From RECO01 sp050485385 (GTDB taxonomy: Bacteria > Pseudomonadota > Alphaproteobacteria > Geminicoccales > Geminicoccaceae), in assembly GCA_050485385.1 (NCBI GenBank), contig JBJHBG010000014.1, forward strand, positions 1 through 54,131: a DNA stretch of 54,131 nucleotides, in the 5' to 3' direction. The translations under genes and the position numbers were made by a program. This document shows, one piece after another, positions 26,411 to 33,554 of the stretch. The notes beneath the pieces are model-generated. The model did not search any database. It had not been told where the DNA came from and saw only the letters and a list, made by a program, of their open reading frames with translations. Position 1 is the first letter of the stretch; each line of letters starts with the position of its first letter.

Positions 26411-27382
26411 ATGAACGTGGCGATGGTCGGATACGGGATGATGGGGGTGTGGCACTCGACGGCGCTGGCCGGCACGGATGCGGTGCTGCACACGGCCGTC
26501 GGCCGGCGCAAGGCGGCAGCCCATGCCTTCGCCGAGCGCTTCGGCTACCGTCACGTGCGCGCGTCGCTGGAAGACGCGCTGGCCGATCCCGAGGTCGATG
26601 CCGTCGTCCTCGCCACCCCGTCCGAGCAGCACGAGGCCCAAGCGATCCGCGCCCTGGAAGCGGGCAAGCACGTGCTCTTGGAGATCCCCATCGCGATGAG
26701 CCTCGAGGGTGCCGAGCGCGTCACGGCGGCGGCCGAGGCGAGCGGGCGGGTGCTGGCGCTCTGCCATCCCATGCGCTTTCGCCGCGAGTGGAGCGACCTC
26801 CATGCAAGGCTGCGCGACGGCAGCGAGCGGGCCATCCAGATCACCGGCCGCTTCTTCATCCACCGGCTGACCAATGTCGGCGCCACGGGCTACACCCGCT
26901 CTTGGACCGACAACATCCTGTGGCACCATTTCTGCCACTTCGTCGACCTCGGCATGGACCTGTTCGGCGACGTGCCCGTCCGCCGCGTGCAGAGCCACTA
27001 CGGCCCGCTGCACCCCACCACCGGCACGCCGATGGACGCGGTCGTGCTGGTCGAGACCGAGGCCGAGCAGACGCTGTTGGTCCACGGCAGCTATCAGGCC
27101 GCCTACCGCCTCTACGACAACCTGATCGTCACCGACCGCGACACCTATTTCGAGGACATCCTCGCCGGCACCATGCGGACGCGGGACGGCACCCTGGCCA
27201 TCGAGGACGAGCAGACCAACTGCGCCCGCGTCATCCGCGACTTCGTCGACGCCGTCACCGCCGACCGGCCACCCCGCGCCACCGCCCGTTCCGTCCTGCC
27301 GGCCATGCGCGTCCTCCAGGCCGTGCAGGACGACTGGGACGCCCGTTTCGGCGCGCAGAGCTTGCCCGGTCGGCCGCTATAG
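26411..27382 (+). CDS. Gfo/Idh/MocA-family oxidoreductase
   Basis: 323 residues from ATG at 26411, preceded by GGGGGAGG. Rossmann motif VAMVGYGMMG (GxGxxG at 7-12), then LATPSEQHEAQAIRALEAGKHVLLEIP, where the usual EKP is EIP. The C-terminal domain has a WHHFCHFVDLGMDLFG helix. Substrates in this family include sugars, inositols and, in LigC-type members, aromatic ring-cleavage semialdehydes. No diagnostic neighbour identifies the substrate. Divergent from the EEP gene across 77 bases. Confidence 0.85.
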   Translation: MNVAMVGYGMMGVWHSTALAGTDAVLHTAVGRRKAAAHAFAERFGYRHVRASLEDALADPEVDAVVLATPSEQHEAQAIRALEAGKHVLLEIPIAMSLEGAERVTAAAEASGRVLALCHPMRFRREWSDLHARLRDGSERAIQITGRFFIHRLTNVGATGYTRSWTDNILWHHFCHFVDLGMDLFGDVPVRRVQSHYGPLHPTTGTPMDAVVLVETEAEQTLLVHGSYQAAYRLYDNLIVTDRDTYFEDILAGTMRTRDGTLAIEDEQTNCARVIRDFVDAVTADRPPRATARSVLPAMRVLQAVQDDWDARFGAQSLPGRPL

Positions 27383-27461
27383 CGCGGAAACGGCAGGCTT
27401 TTGCCCCAGCGCGCCCCAAGCGACGGCATCCCGGCCGCTACTTGGCGGGGATGGGGCTGGC

Positions 27462-27632
27462 CTACCGGCTGCCGACATTCGGTGGATAGCAAGGCTGCCA
27501 GACGAGGCCCGACGCCTCGGTGGCGACGGGGCGGTCGAGCGGGCGGCACCCCTGGGGCGGCTCGGCGCCGCAGGCGGCGAGCAGCAGAACGGCCAGGACG
27601 AGCACGATAGGGCGGGCGACGGTGCCGGTCAT
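27462..27632 (-). CDS. Cys-rich micro-lipoprotein A
   Basis: 56 residues. A lipoprotein signal with lipobox LAAC (Cys21) leaves a mature part of only about 36 residues with two further cysteines, in PQGCRPLDRPVATEASGL and WQPCYPP. The ATG overlaps the stop of its upstream paralogue as ATGA. I do not recognise the family. The spacing of the two mature cysteines, conserved in the paralogue, suggests a disulphide-stabilised peptide tethered to a membrane. Confidence 0.6.
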   Translation of the reverse strand: MTGTVARPIVLVLAVLLLAACGAEPPQGCRPLDRPVATEASGLVWQPCYPPNVGSR

Positions 27633-27805
27633 CGTCGGTCGCCCGGCGGATAGCACGGCTCCCAGCGAAGACTGCCGGAGAGCCCACTTCCGCCCGCCGA
27701 AGCGGCCGGGCGGTCGCTCGCCCGACAGCCCTGCATCGGTGGTGCCGCGCATGCGGCGAGCAACAGTATTGCGAGCACGAGCGCAGTCCACCGGCCCAGC
27801 CCCAT
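27629..27805 (-). CDS. Cys-rich micro-lipoprotein B (paralogue of A)
   Basis: 58 residues from ATG at 27805, with GGAG 8 bases upstream. Lipobox LAAC (Cys19); the mature part reads PMQGCRASDRPAASAGGSGL followed by RWEPCYPPG. It shares the pattern QGCR-x2-DRP-x-A, SGL and W-x-PCYPP with the next gene, so the pair is a tandem duplication and probably one translational unit. Function unknown; no named family recognised. Confidence 0.6.
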   Translation of the reverse strand: MGLGRWTALVLAILLLAACAAPPMQGCRASDRPAASAGGSGLSGSLRWEPCYPPGDRR

Positions 27806-27996
27806 GGCGCCACTCCGCAACCTCGCCCGAACCGGACGCGTGCAGACGATATGGGTACCGCGACCCTCGGTAAAGTAAGGTGCGGACTCGCCGAATGCGG
27901 GAACGCAACCCGGGAAATCGGCTCACGGAACGGTCGGCCCCAAGTGGTCCCGTCGGGTTGTCGGCGTGGTCCCCGGTGTCGGGGATGCGGCCCGCC
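27806..27996. other. 191-base intergenic region
   Basis: Between the micro-lipoprotein pair and the first glycine-zipper gene. A short inverted repeat CCCCG-GTGT-CGGGG (27970-27983) lies just after the glycine-zipper stop and could be a weak terminator. I see no other ORF with a ribosome site, and no RNA gene. Confidence 0.4.
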
Positions 27997-28233
27997 TCAG
28001 CGGCGGGCGCGCTCGATCTGGTCGGCCACGAGGCCGCCGGCGGCACCTGCGGCGGCACCGATGGCAGCACCGCCGAGGACCGTGCCGCTGCCGAGACCGC
28101 CGACCACGGCGCCTGCGGCCGCACCGCCACCGGCGCCGATCAGCACCCGGTCACCGGTCGTCCGGTCCATGTCGCAAGCCGTCAGGCCGAACGCCAGACC
28201 CGCCACGGCCATCGTCGCCATCACTCGTCGCAT
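27997..28233 (-). CDS. Glycine-zipper lipoprotein 1
   Basis: 78 residues. Lipobox LTAC (Cys20), then DRTTGDRVLIGAGGGAAAGAVVGG and further GxxxG repeats ending AGGLVADQIERARR. Glycine-zipper helices of this type (YMGG/Gly-zipper_2-like) pack in membranes. The role in the outer membrane is unknown. A close paralogue lies immediately upstream. Confidence 0.8.
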   Translation of the reverse strand: MRRVMATMAVAGLAFGLTACDMDRTTGDRVLIGAGGGAAAGAVVGGLGSGTVLGGAAIGAAAGAAGGLVADQIERARR

Positions 28234-28347
28234 CTTTCGTCTCCATCTCGGCGGCCAAGGCCGCCCGAACTGCGCCCGGCCCGTCCAAACTTACGATCTA
28301 CGAACGTACGTAGGAAACCATCAGGCGTTGTGAAGGTTCCGCCCCAC

Positions 28348-28611
28348 CTATTCCCGGCGCGCCTTGGCGATCTGATCGGCGACGAAGCCGCCGGCGGCAC
28401 CGGCGGCAGCACCGATCGCCAGCCCACCCAACAGCGTCCCGCTACCAGCCGCACCGACGATCGCCCCGATGGCAGCGCCGCCGCCCGCGCCGATCAACGT
28501 CCGGTCGGCCGTCTGCCGGTCGAACTGCCCCGCGTCGCCGCAGGCGGCGAGGCCGAAGGCCAGCACCATCGCCAAGGCGACGCCGCGCACGGCCCGGGAA
28601 TGGTCGCGCAT
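28348..28611 (-). CDS. Glycine-zipper lipoprotein 2
   Basis: 87 residues from ATG at 28611 (ATG at 28626 is an alternative overlapping the upstream gene). Lipobox LAAC (Cys24), then RTLIGAGGGAAIGAIVGAAGSGTLLGG and FVADQIAKARRE. Nearly the same GxxxG core and VADQI-x-x-AR end as the neighbouring gene, so a tandem duplicate. Starts 5 bases after the Rap1a-like gene, suggesting co-transcription. Confidence 0.75.
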   Translation of the reverse strand: MRDHSRAVRGVALAMVLAFGLAACGDAGQFDRQTADRTLIGAGGGAAIGAIVGAAGSGTLLGGLAIGAAAGAAGGFVADQIAKARRE

Positions 28612-28616
28612 CGCGG

Positions 28617-28970
28617 TCACTCGCATGGGAAGGCGCCGATCCAGGACCGGAACAGGGCGTCGATGGCGGGTTCGCTCTCGGCCTCGTCGTTGGCAGCGTA
28701 CCAGTCGAGGAACACCGCAACGGCCTCCTGCTGCGAGACCTCGCGGCCGGGACAGACGAACGGATCGAGCGTCTCGTGGACGAGCAGCGCCTCGTAGAAC
28801 TGCGCTGCCGCGGTGACGTAGCCGTAGCAGAACGAACGGTCGCTCGACCGGCACAGCGCGGCAAGGGCACCGCCATCGCTCGGCTGGGCGATGATCGATT
28901 CGGCCTTCGCCGAGGACGCCACCAATCCGATCCCAAGGGCCAACGCGGCGGCCACCATCCAAAAACGCAT
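28617..28970 (-). CDS. Rap1a/Tai-like small exported protein
   Basis: 117 residues from ATG at 28970, with GGAGGGA upstream. A signal peptide ends near SAKAES. The mature protein has four cysteines (40, 48, 73, 116) and the order LAALC-x7-C-YGYVTAAAQ, FVCPGREVSQQEAVAVFLDWY, AIDALFRSWIGAFPC, the pattern of the Rap1a/Tai immunity-protein domain (known members neutralise T6SS amidase effectors). No effector or T6SS gene is in the window, so immunity is not claimed; many such proteins are orphans. Confidence 0.68.
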   Translation of the reverse strand: MRFWMVAAALALGIGLVASSAKAESIIAQPSDGGALAALCRSSDRSFCYGYVTAAAQFYEALLVHETLDPFVCPGREVSQQEAVAVFLDWYAANDEAESEPAIDALFRSWIGAFPCE

Positions 28971-29073
28971 GACTCGATCCCTCCGCAGCTTCGTTGCGCG
29001 GCCAAACTCTAGGGTGTGGTCCGGCGTCGTACAATCCACATTGGCCGCGAAGGTACCTCGTCCATCGTCGGGC

Positions 29074-29523
29074 TCAGGTGTCGGCCCGGCTACAGTCCTT
29101 GCACGTCCCCACCACCTCGACGGCCACGCGCTCGGCAACGAAGCCGAAGGCGCGGGCATGGTCGACCAAGTGCCGCTCGAGCGCGGCGCACGGAACCTCG
29201 ACCACGCGCCCGCACGCGGTGCAGATCAGCAGTTCCGCGCTGTGCGGCGCCTCCGCCTGGGCGCACACGACGTAGGCGTTCTTGCTGTGGATGCGGTGGA
29301 TCAGCCCCTGGCCGTCGAGAAACTCGAGGGTGCGATAAACCGTGGGTGGTGCTACCGGGCCGCGCTCCTCGGCGAGCCGGTCCTTCAACTCGTAGGCGCC
29401 GACCGGCCGATCCGACGCCGCGATCAGCTCCAGGATACGCCGGCGCAGGGGCGTGAAGCGCTCGCCCCGGCTGGCGCAGAGCTTGGCGGCACGATCGACG
29501 ATGGCGGTGGGCAGGACGGGCAC
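29074..29523 (-). CDS. zur: Fur-family zinc uptake regulator Zur
   Basis: 149 residues from GTG at 29523, with GGGGAGA 5 bases upstream. Winged helix with TPLRRRILELI, the recognition region PPTVYRTLEFLDGQGLIHRI, and a dimerisation domain carrying structural-zinc pairs CTAC (101-104) and CKDC (141-144). NAYVVC, ELLICTACGRVVEV and the FGF...EVVGTCKDC ending resemble Zur more than Fur or PerR; this subtype call is moderate. Divergent from a zinc endopeptidase gene. Confidence 0.82.
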   Translation of the reverse strand: MPVLPTAIVDRAAKLCASRGERFTPLRRRILELIAASDRPVGAYELKDRLAEERGPVAPPTVYRTLEFLDGQGLIHRIHSKNAYVVCAQAEAPHSAELLICTACGRVVEVPCAALERHLVDHARAFGFVAERVAVEVVGTCKDCSRADT

Positions 29524-29625
29524 GGCGCTCTCCCCGACGGCAATCTGGCCTCGGCCAAGGTCTGGCGGCGGTGCGACGACCGATCGAGCCGAACTCGAGA
29601 CGCCGCGGTCCACCACCCAGGCTTG

Positions 29626-29637
29626 GATGGTACCATC
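29626..29637. promoter_or_regulatory. Perfect 12-base palindrome between zur and mepA
   Basis: GATGGTACCATC lies 51 bases upstream of mepA and 102 upstream of zur. It is a possible operator in the divergent region, but does not match the AT-rich Zur consensus well, so any assignment to Zur is speculative. Confidence 0.3.
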
Positions 29638-29687
29638 GACCGGTGCATCGGCTATGCTCGCAATCGACCGTCGGTCCCGGAGGCACC

Positions 29688-30548
29688 GTGACGCGATCCT
29701 CGTTTGGCCTTTCCCTCGCGCTCCTAGCGATGCTTTGTCTCGCCGACACCGCGCGCGCCGACGTGCCGGCGCGGGAGCGCTTCGGCCTGCTCGCCGACCC
29801 GGCGCCCGGCGCACCCCGCGCCATCGGCGGCTACGCGCAAGGCTGCCTGCAAGGCGCACGGCAACTCGCCATCGACGGCGAGGCCTGGCAGGCGATGCGC
29901 CTCGCGCGCAACCGCCATTGGGGCCATCCGACGCTGGTCGACTACGTCGAGCGGCTGGCCGCGACACTGAAGGACCAGGGGCACAGCGGTATTCTGGTGG
30001 GCGACATGGCGCAGCCCCGGGGCGGGCCGATGCTGACCGGCCACGCCTCGCACCAGAGCGGCCTCGACGTCGACCTCTGGTTCAAGCCGATGCCGGGCGA
30101 GCGCTTCGATGCGGGCCAGCGCGAGACCGTTTCTGCCCAGTCGCTTCTGATCGACGGCACCCGGACGCTCGACCGCGAGCGCTTCGAGGCATTCGACGCG
30201 CTGAACGTGGTGCGCACCGCGGCCAGCTTCCCCGAGGTCGACCGCATCTTCGTCCACCCGACCATCAAGCGGGGCTTTTGCGAGGCCGCCTCGGGCGACC
30301 GCTCGTGGCTACGCAAGGTCCGCCCCTGGTGGGGCCACCACTACCACTTTCACGTCCGCGTCGGCTGCCCGGCGGACAGCCCCACCTGTGTCGACCAGGC
30401 CCCGCCGCCGCCCGGCGACGGCTGCGGCGACGAGCTGGCCTGGTGGTTCACCGACGAGCCCTGGCGCCCCTCCACCGCTGCGCCCCGCGCCCCGCTCAGG
30501 ATGCACGAGCTGCCGAGCGCGTGCCGAGTCCTGGTGGAAGCGCCATAG
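29688..30548 (+). CDS. mepA: Penicillin-insensitive murein endopeptidase MepA
   Basis: 286 residues from GTG at 29688, with GGAGG 4 bases upstream. A signal peptide ends near ARADV. The LAS-type metallopeptidase signature is present: LTGHASHQSGLDVDLWF with zinc ligands His122 and Asp129, then RPWWGHHYHFHVRVGCP supplying the third ligand and catalytic His. Six cysteines are consistent with MepA disulphides. It hydrolyses D-Ala-mDAP cross-links in the periplasm. Head-to-head with zur. Confidence 0.93.
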   Translation: MTRSSFGLSLALLAMLCLADTARADVPARERFGLLADPAPGAPRAIGGYAQGCLQGARQLAIDGEAWQAMRLARNRHWGHPTLVDYVERLAATLKDQGHSGILVGDMAQPRGGPMLTGHASHQSGLDVDLWFKPMPGERFDAGQRETVSAQSLLIDGTRTLDRERFEAFDALNVVRTAASFPEVDRIFVHPTIKRGFCEAASGDRSWLRKVRPWWGHHYHFHVRVGCPADSPTCVDQAPPPPGDGCGDELAWWFTDEPWRPSTAAPRAPLRMHELPSACRVLVEAP

Positions 30549-30571
30549 CTGCGCCACGCGGCGAAAGGGGC

Positions 30572-30610
30572 AGGGGGGGCGTCACACCCCCCCCTACCCA
30601 CCCGGCATCG
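30572..30610. repeat. GC-rich palindromic element, intergenic copy
   Basis: AGGGGGGG (30572-30579) and CCCCCCCT (30588-30595) form an 8-bp stem, followed by TACCCACCCGGCATCG, close to TACCCCCCGGCACCG after the first hairpin in ccoI. It lies between the convergent mepA and DUF4394 genes, where it might also act as a bidirectional transcription barrier. Confidence 0.6.
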
Positions 30611-30642
30611 ATCGGCAACGATGCGCCCGTGAGGCTTTCGGC

Positions 30643-31422
30643 TCACATCGCGGGGAGAATGGCGAGGTCGCGCACGCGGTCGACGGCACCGTCCACCGGG
30701 CCGACTTCGCTGGCCATGCCGGTCTCGAGATCGATGGCGTACAGCACGCCGCCGCTCAGGAGCCACGCCTCGTTGCCGCCGTTGCCGTCGGCGAGGATGT
30801 CGAAGCCGACCTCGTCCATCGCGATCCCGAGCTCGCCGACCGGGTTCAGCGTGCCGTCGTTCGGCGGATCCTGCAGAACGAGCCAGCCGGTCGCGGCGTC
30901 GAGGTTGAAGAGTGCGGTCGACGTCGTCCCGGCATAGGAATTGGTATAGGCGCCGGCGATCACTTCGGGCGTCGCCTCGTGCCCCGCATAGGTGTGGCGG
31001 CCGTCCTCGATCGTCTCGCCGGTGTCGACGTTGACGCGCAGGCTGGTGCCGTCGCTGCCCATGAGGCGCAACCGATCCGCCACCGGGTTGAAGTCGACGG
31101 TGGCGACGACCCCGGCGGGGAGCATGACGGACAAGGTGCTGACCGGGCTCGCAGCCCCCGTCAGCGGGTCGATCGTGGCAACGGTGCCGCTCTCGAAGAC
31201 ACCGTAGAGCATGCCGTCGGCCGGACGCACGTCGATGCCGAGGAGCCGGCCTGCATCGCCCGTGACGGTCGTCATGCCGGTGGCGACCATCGTCGTCGTG
31301 TCCACCAGGACGAGATCGCGCTCGCCCGTGAGCGCCACGACGTCCGCTGCGGCCACGGGCGGGGCAATGGTCAATCCGGCGCCGACCGCTACGGCGGCAG
31401 CAAACGAGACAGTGAGCTTCAT
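30643..31422 (-). CDS. DUF4394-domain exported protein
   Basis: 259 residues, ATG with GAGGGA 6 bases upstream. A signal peptide ends near VAAAD. The mature protein has the DUF4394 beta-propeller-like series: LTGERDLVLVDTTT, RLLGIDVRPADGMLYGV, VDFNPVADRLRLMGSDGTSLRVN, ITNSYAG-type AYTNSYAGTTSTALFNLD, and LQDPPNDGTLNPVGELG. The function of this family is unknown; it is secreted or periplasmic. Confidence 0.88.
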   Translation of the reverse strand: MKLTVSFAAAVAVGAGLTIAPPVAAADVVALTGERDLVLVDTTTMVATGMTTVTGDAGRLLGIDVRPADGMLYGVFESGTVATIDPLTGAASPVSTLSVMLPAGVVATVDFNPVADRLRLMGSDGTSLRVNVDTGETIEDGRHTYAGHEATPEVIAGAYTNSYAGTTSTALFNLDAATGWLVLQDPPNDGTLNPVGELGIAMDEVGFDILADGNGGNEAWLLSGGVLYAIDLETGMASEVGPVDGAVDRVRDLAILPAM

Positions 31423-31587
31423 CGGTTTTCCCTCGATATAGACATCTCATCTTATGTTCACCAATCGGCTATGGCCGAGTGAACGTCCGATGCTGGAAGA
31501 AATCTTGCGTTGTCGCACAGACTCTTCAGCCTTGAGTGCTACCAAGGCCAACGAGGGTTCAACGAAATGCTGCCCACACGTCGAGGC

Positions 31588-31608
31588 GGCGCCGGCAAGA
31601 CCGGCGCC
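31588..31608 (-). terminator. Stem-loop after the second ThDP-enzyme gene
   Basis: GGCGCCGG/CCGGCGCC, a perfect 8-bp stem with a 5-base loop, 30 bases downstream of the stop of the minus-strand gene ending at 31638. No T-run, so a factor-independent terminator is only possible. The rest of 31423-31637 is comparatively AT-rich and probably holds the promoter of the DUF4394 gene, but I could not pick one with confidence. Confidence 0.4.
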
Positions 31609-31637
31609 CGGGGGGCAGAGCGGAACGCCGCGTCCGG

Positions 31638-33188
31638 CTAGTCGACCGGCACCTCGACCAAATATGGCCCCGGCTCGGCGAGGCCCTTGGCCAGCGCCTT
31701 GGCCAAGCCCGCCGCGTCCTCGACTCGCTCGCCCGGCACGCCCATGCCCTTGGCGAGGCTCACCCAGTCGAGGGCCGGGCGGTCGACGTTGAGCATGTCG
31801 AGCGCGGTGCGCCCCGGATTGGCACCGACCTTGTAGAGCTCCTGGTGCAGGCTCTTGTAGCCGTCGTTGGCGAAGACCAACGTGGTGACGTTCAGGCCCT
31901 CGCGCGCCTGGGTCCAGAGCGCCTGGAGGGTATACATGCCGGAGCCGTCGGCCTGGAGCGCCAGGACCGGCCGATCCGGGCAGGCGACCGCGGCGCCGGT
32001 GGCGAACGGAAAGCCGATGCCGATGGAGCCGCCGGTGAGGCTCAGCCAGCTATGCGGGGCGAGGCCGCGCGTCATCGGGTAGATCTCGCGGCCCATGGTG
32101 AGCCCCTCGTCGGCGACAATGGCGCCTTCCGGCAGCAGCGCCGCCACGGTGCGGCCGATGGTCTCAGCGCTCAACGCCCCGCCGGTCGGCGCGGTCGGGC
32201 GCTCGCCTCGGTCGGCGGGCGCATCCGCCGCCCGCACGCCCAGCCGCTCGGCCAGCCGTGCCAGGGCCTCAGGGCCGCACTGGCCGGGCCGGGCGAGCGC
32301 CTGGACGGCGCAGTGGTCCGGCAGCACGCGGCTCGGCTTTTCCGGATAGGCGAAGAACGCGACCGGCTCGACCGCCTCGACCGTCAGGCAATGCCGGAAC
32401 GGCGCCAACAGTTCCAGCGCCAAGTCGACCGGATAGGGGATACGGGCAACGAACGGCAGGCCGCCGCCCCGCTCGAGGCGCGGGTTGGAGGTCGGCGCCA
32501 GCATCTTGGCACCGGTTCTGGCGGCGATGGCGGCGGCGAGGCGCAGGCTTCGGGGATCGCGCAGGACCGAGAAGCCGACCAGCAGCATGGTCGGCTCGCC
32601 GCTTTCGAGGGCACGCGCCGCCGCCTCGATCTGGTCCTCGTCGATGGCCTCGGGTGCGGTGGGCAGAACCACCGGGGCGGCCCCCGTGGCCGGATCCCAA
32701 GCGGTGTCGGCCGGCAGCACCAGGGTAGCGATGCGGCCGGGAAAGCTGGTGGCCGCCGCCAACGCCTCAGCGCCGGCCGCCGCCACCTCGGCCGCCGTGC
32801 GGGCGCTGCGCACCCAGTGCGAGAACGGCCGCGCAGCACCCTCCACGTCGCCCGACAAGGGCGCGTCGTAGGCCATGTGGCGCACGGCGTGGTCGCCGAC
32901 GACGTTGACCATCGGCGTGCGCGCCTTCTTGGCGTTGTGCAGGTTGGCCGAGGCATTGGCGAGGCCGGGGGCGAGGTGGAGCAGCGTCACGGCCGGCTTC
33001 TCCGCCATGCGCGCGTAGCCGTCGGCGGCCCCCGTCACCACGCCCTCGAACAGGCCGAGCACGCAGCGCATGCGCCGAGTGCGGTCCAAGGCGGCGACGA
33101 AGTGCATCTCCGAGGTGCCGGGATTGGCGAAGCAGACGTCGACGCCGCCATCGGCCAGCGTGTGCACCAGACTCTCGGCACCGTTCAT
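31638..33188 (-). CDS. ThDP-dependent acetolactate-synthase-like decarboxylase
   Basis: 516 residues. Pyr domain with CFANPGTSEMHFVAAL and the catalytic Glu in GLFEGVVTGAADGYARM (Glu48). The PP domain has the ThDP/Mg motif ADGSGMYTLQALWTQ (DGS from about 414) through FANDGYKSLHQEL. The NPGTSE start resembles the benzoylformate-decarboxylase/IlvB-like branch often labelled acetolactate synthase large subunit. No small subunit lies nearby, and similarity to the enzyme at 7559-9205 is only family-level. Confidence 0.83.
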   Translation of the reverse strand: MNGAESLVHTLADGGVDVCFANPGTSEMHFVAALDRTRRMRCVLGLFEGVVTGAADGYARMAEKPAVTLLHLAPGLANASANLHNAKKARTPMVNVVGDHAVRHMAYDAPLSGDVEGAARPFSHWVRSARTAAEVAAAGAEALAAATSFPGRIATLVLPADTAWDPATGAAPVVLPTAPEAIDEDQIEAAARALESGEPTMLLVGFSVLRDPRSLRLAAAIAARTGAKMLAPTSNPRLERGGGLPFVARIPYPVDLALELLAPFRHCLTVEAVEPVAFFAYPEKPSRVLPDHCAVQALARPGQCGPEALARLAERLGVRAADAPADRGERPTAPTGGALSAETIGRTVAALLPEGAIVADEGLTMGREIYPMTRGLAPHSWLSLTGGSIGIGFPFATGAAVACPDRPVLALQADGSGMYTLQALWTQAREGLNVTTLVFANDGYKSLHQELYKVGANPGRTALDMLNVDRPALDWVSLAKGMGVPGERVEDAAGLAKALAKGLAEPGPYLVEVPVD

Positions 33189-33267
33189 CCCGCATCCCTT
33201 CCGCGCGTGCTTGTGGCCCGAGGTTGGAAGCGTCTAAGTGGGGCCACGTCAAGCCGAGGAGCCCCGC

Positions 33268-33552
33268 ATGTCCGACAAGGCCGTCCCCACCGTGGTCGTC
33301 GACAACGACCGCACGCGGGTGACCGAGTGGCGCTTCGCCCCCGGTGCCGCCACCGGCTGGCACCGCCACGAACTGGCCTACGTGATCGTGCCGCTCACCA
33401 CGGGCCGGCTGAAGCTGGTCGACGGCGAGGGCGAGGCGAGCTTCGCCGAGCTGAAGGCTGGCGTCCCCTACTACCGCGACGCCGGCGTCGAGCACGACGT
33501 CATCAACGCCAACGACGTCGAGTTCGTGTTTTTGGAAACGGAGTTCAAATAG
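33268..33552 (+). CDS. Small cupin-domain protein
   Basis: 94 residues from ATG at 33268 with GAGGAG upstream. One cupin barrel: WRFAPGAATGWHRHELAYVIVPL (motif 1, GWHRH metal ligands), then GVPYYRDAGVEHDVINANDVEFVFLE (motif 2 with His). The fold alone does not give a function. Its stop is separated from the next ATG by two bases, so the pair is an operon. Confidence 0.85.
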   Translation: MSDKAVPTVVVDNDRTRVTEWRFAPGAATGWHRHELAYVIVPLTTGRLKLVDGEGEASFAELKAGVPYYRDAGVEHDVINANDVEFVFLETEFK

Positions 33553-33554
33553 CC

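Noticed and set aside
22991..27382. A hexuronate or galactarate pathway cluster around the UxaA-type gene
   Set aside because: No uxaB, uxaC, kdgK, aldolase or sugar-acid transporter is adjacent; the Gfo/Idh/MocA gene is on the other strand and separated by unrelated genes.
28617..28970. Type VI secretion immunity module
   Set aside because: Only the Rap1a-like protein is present; no effector, vgrG, hcp or paar gene lies nearby.
29626..29637. A definite Zur box
   Set aside because: The palindrome is short and GC-rich and differs from the AT-rich Zur operators known in alphaproteobacteria; kept only as a candidate.
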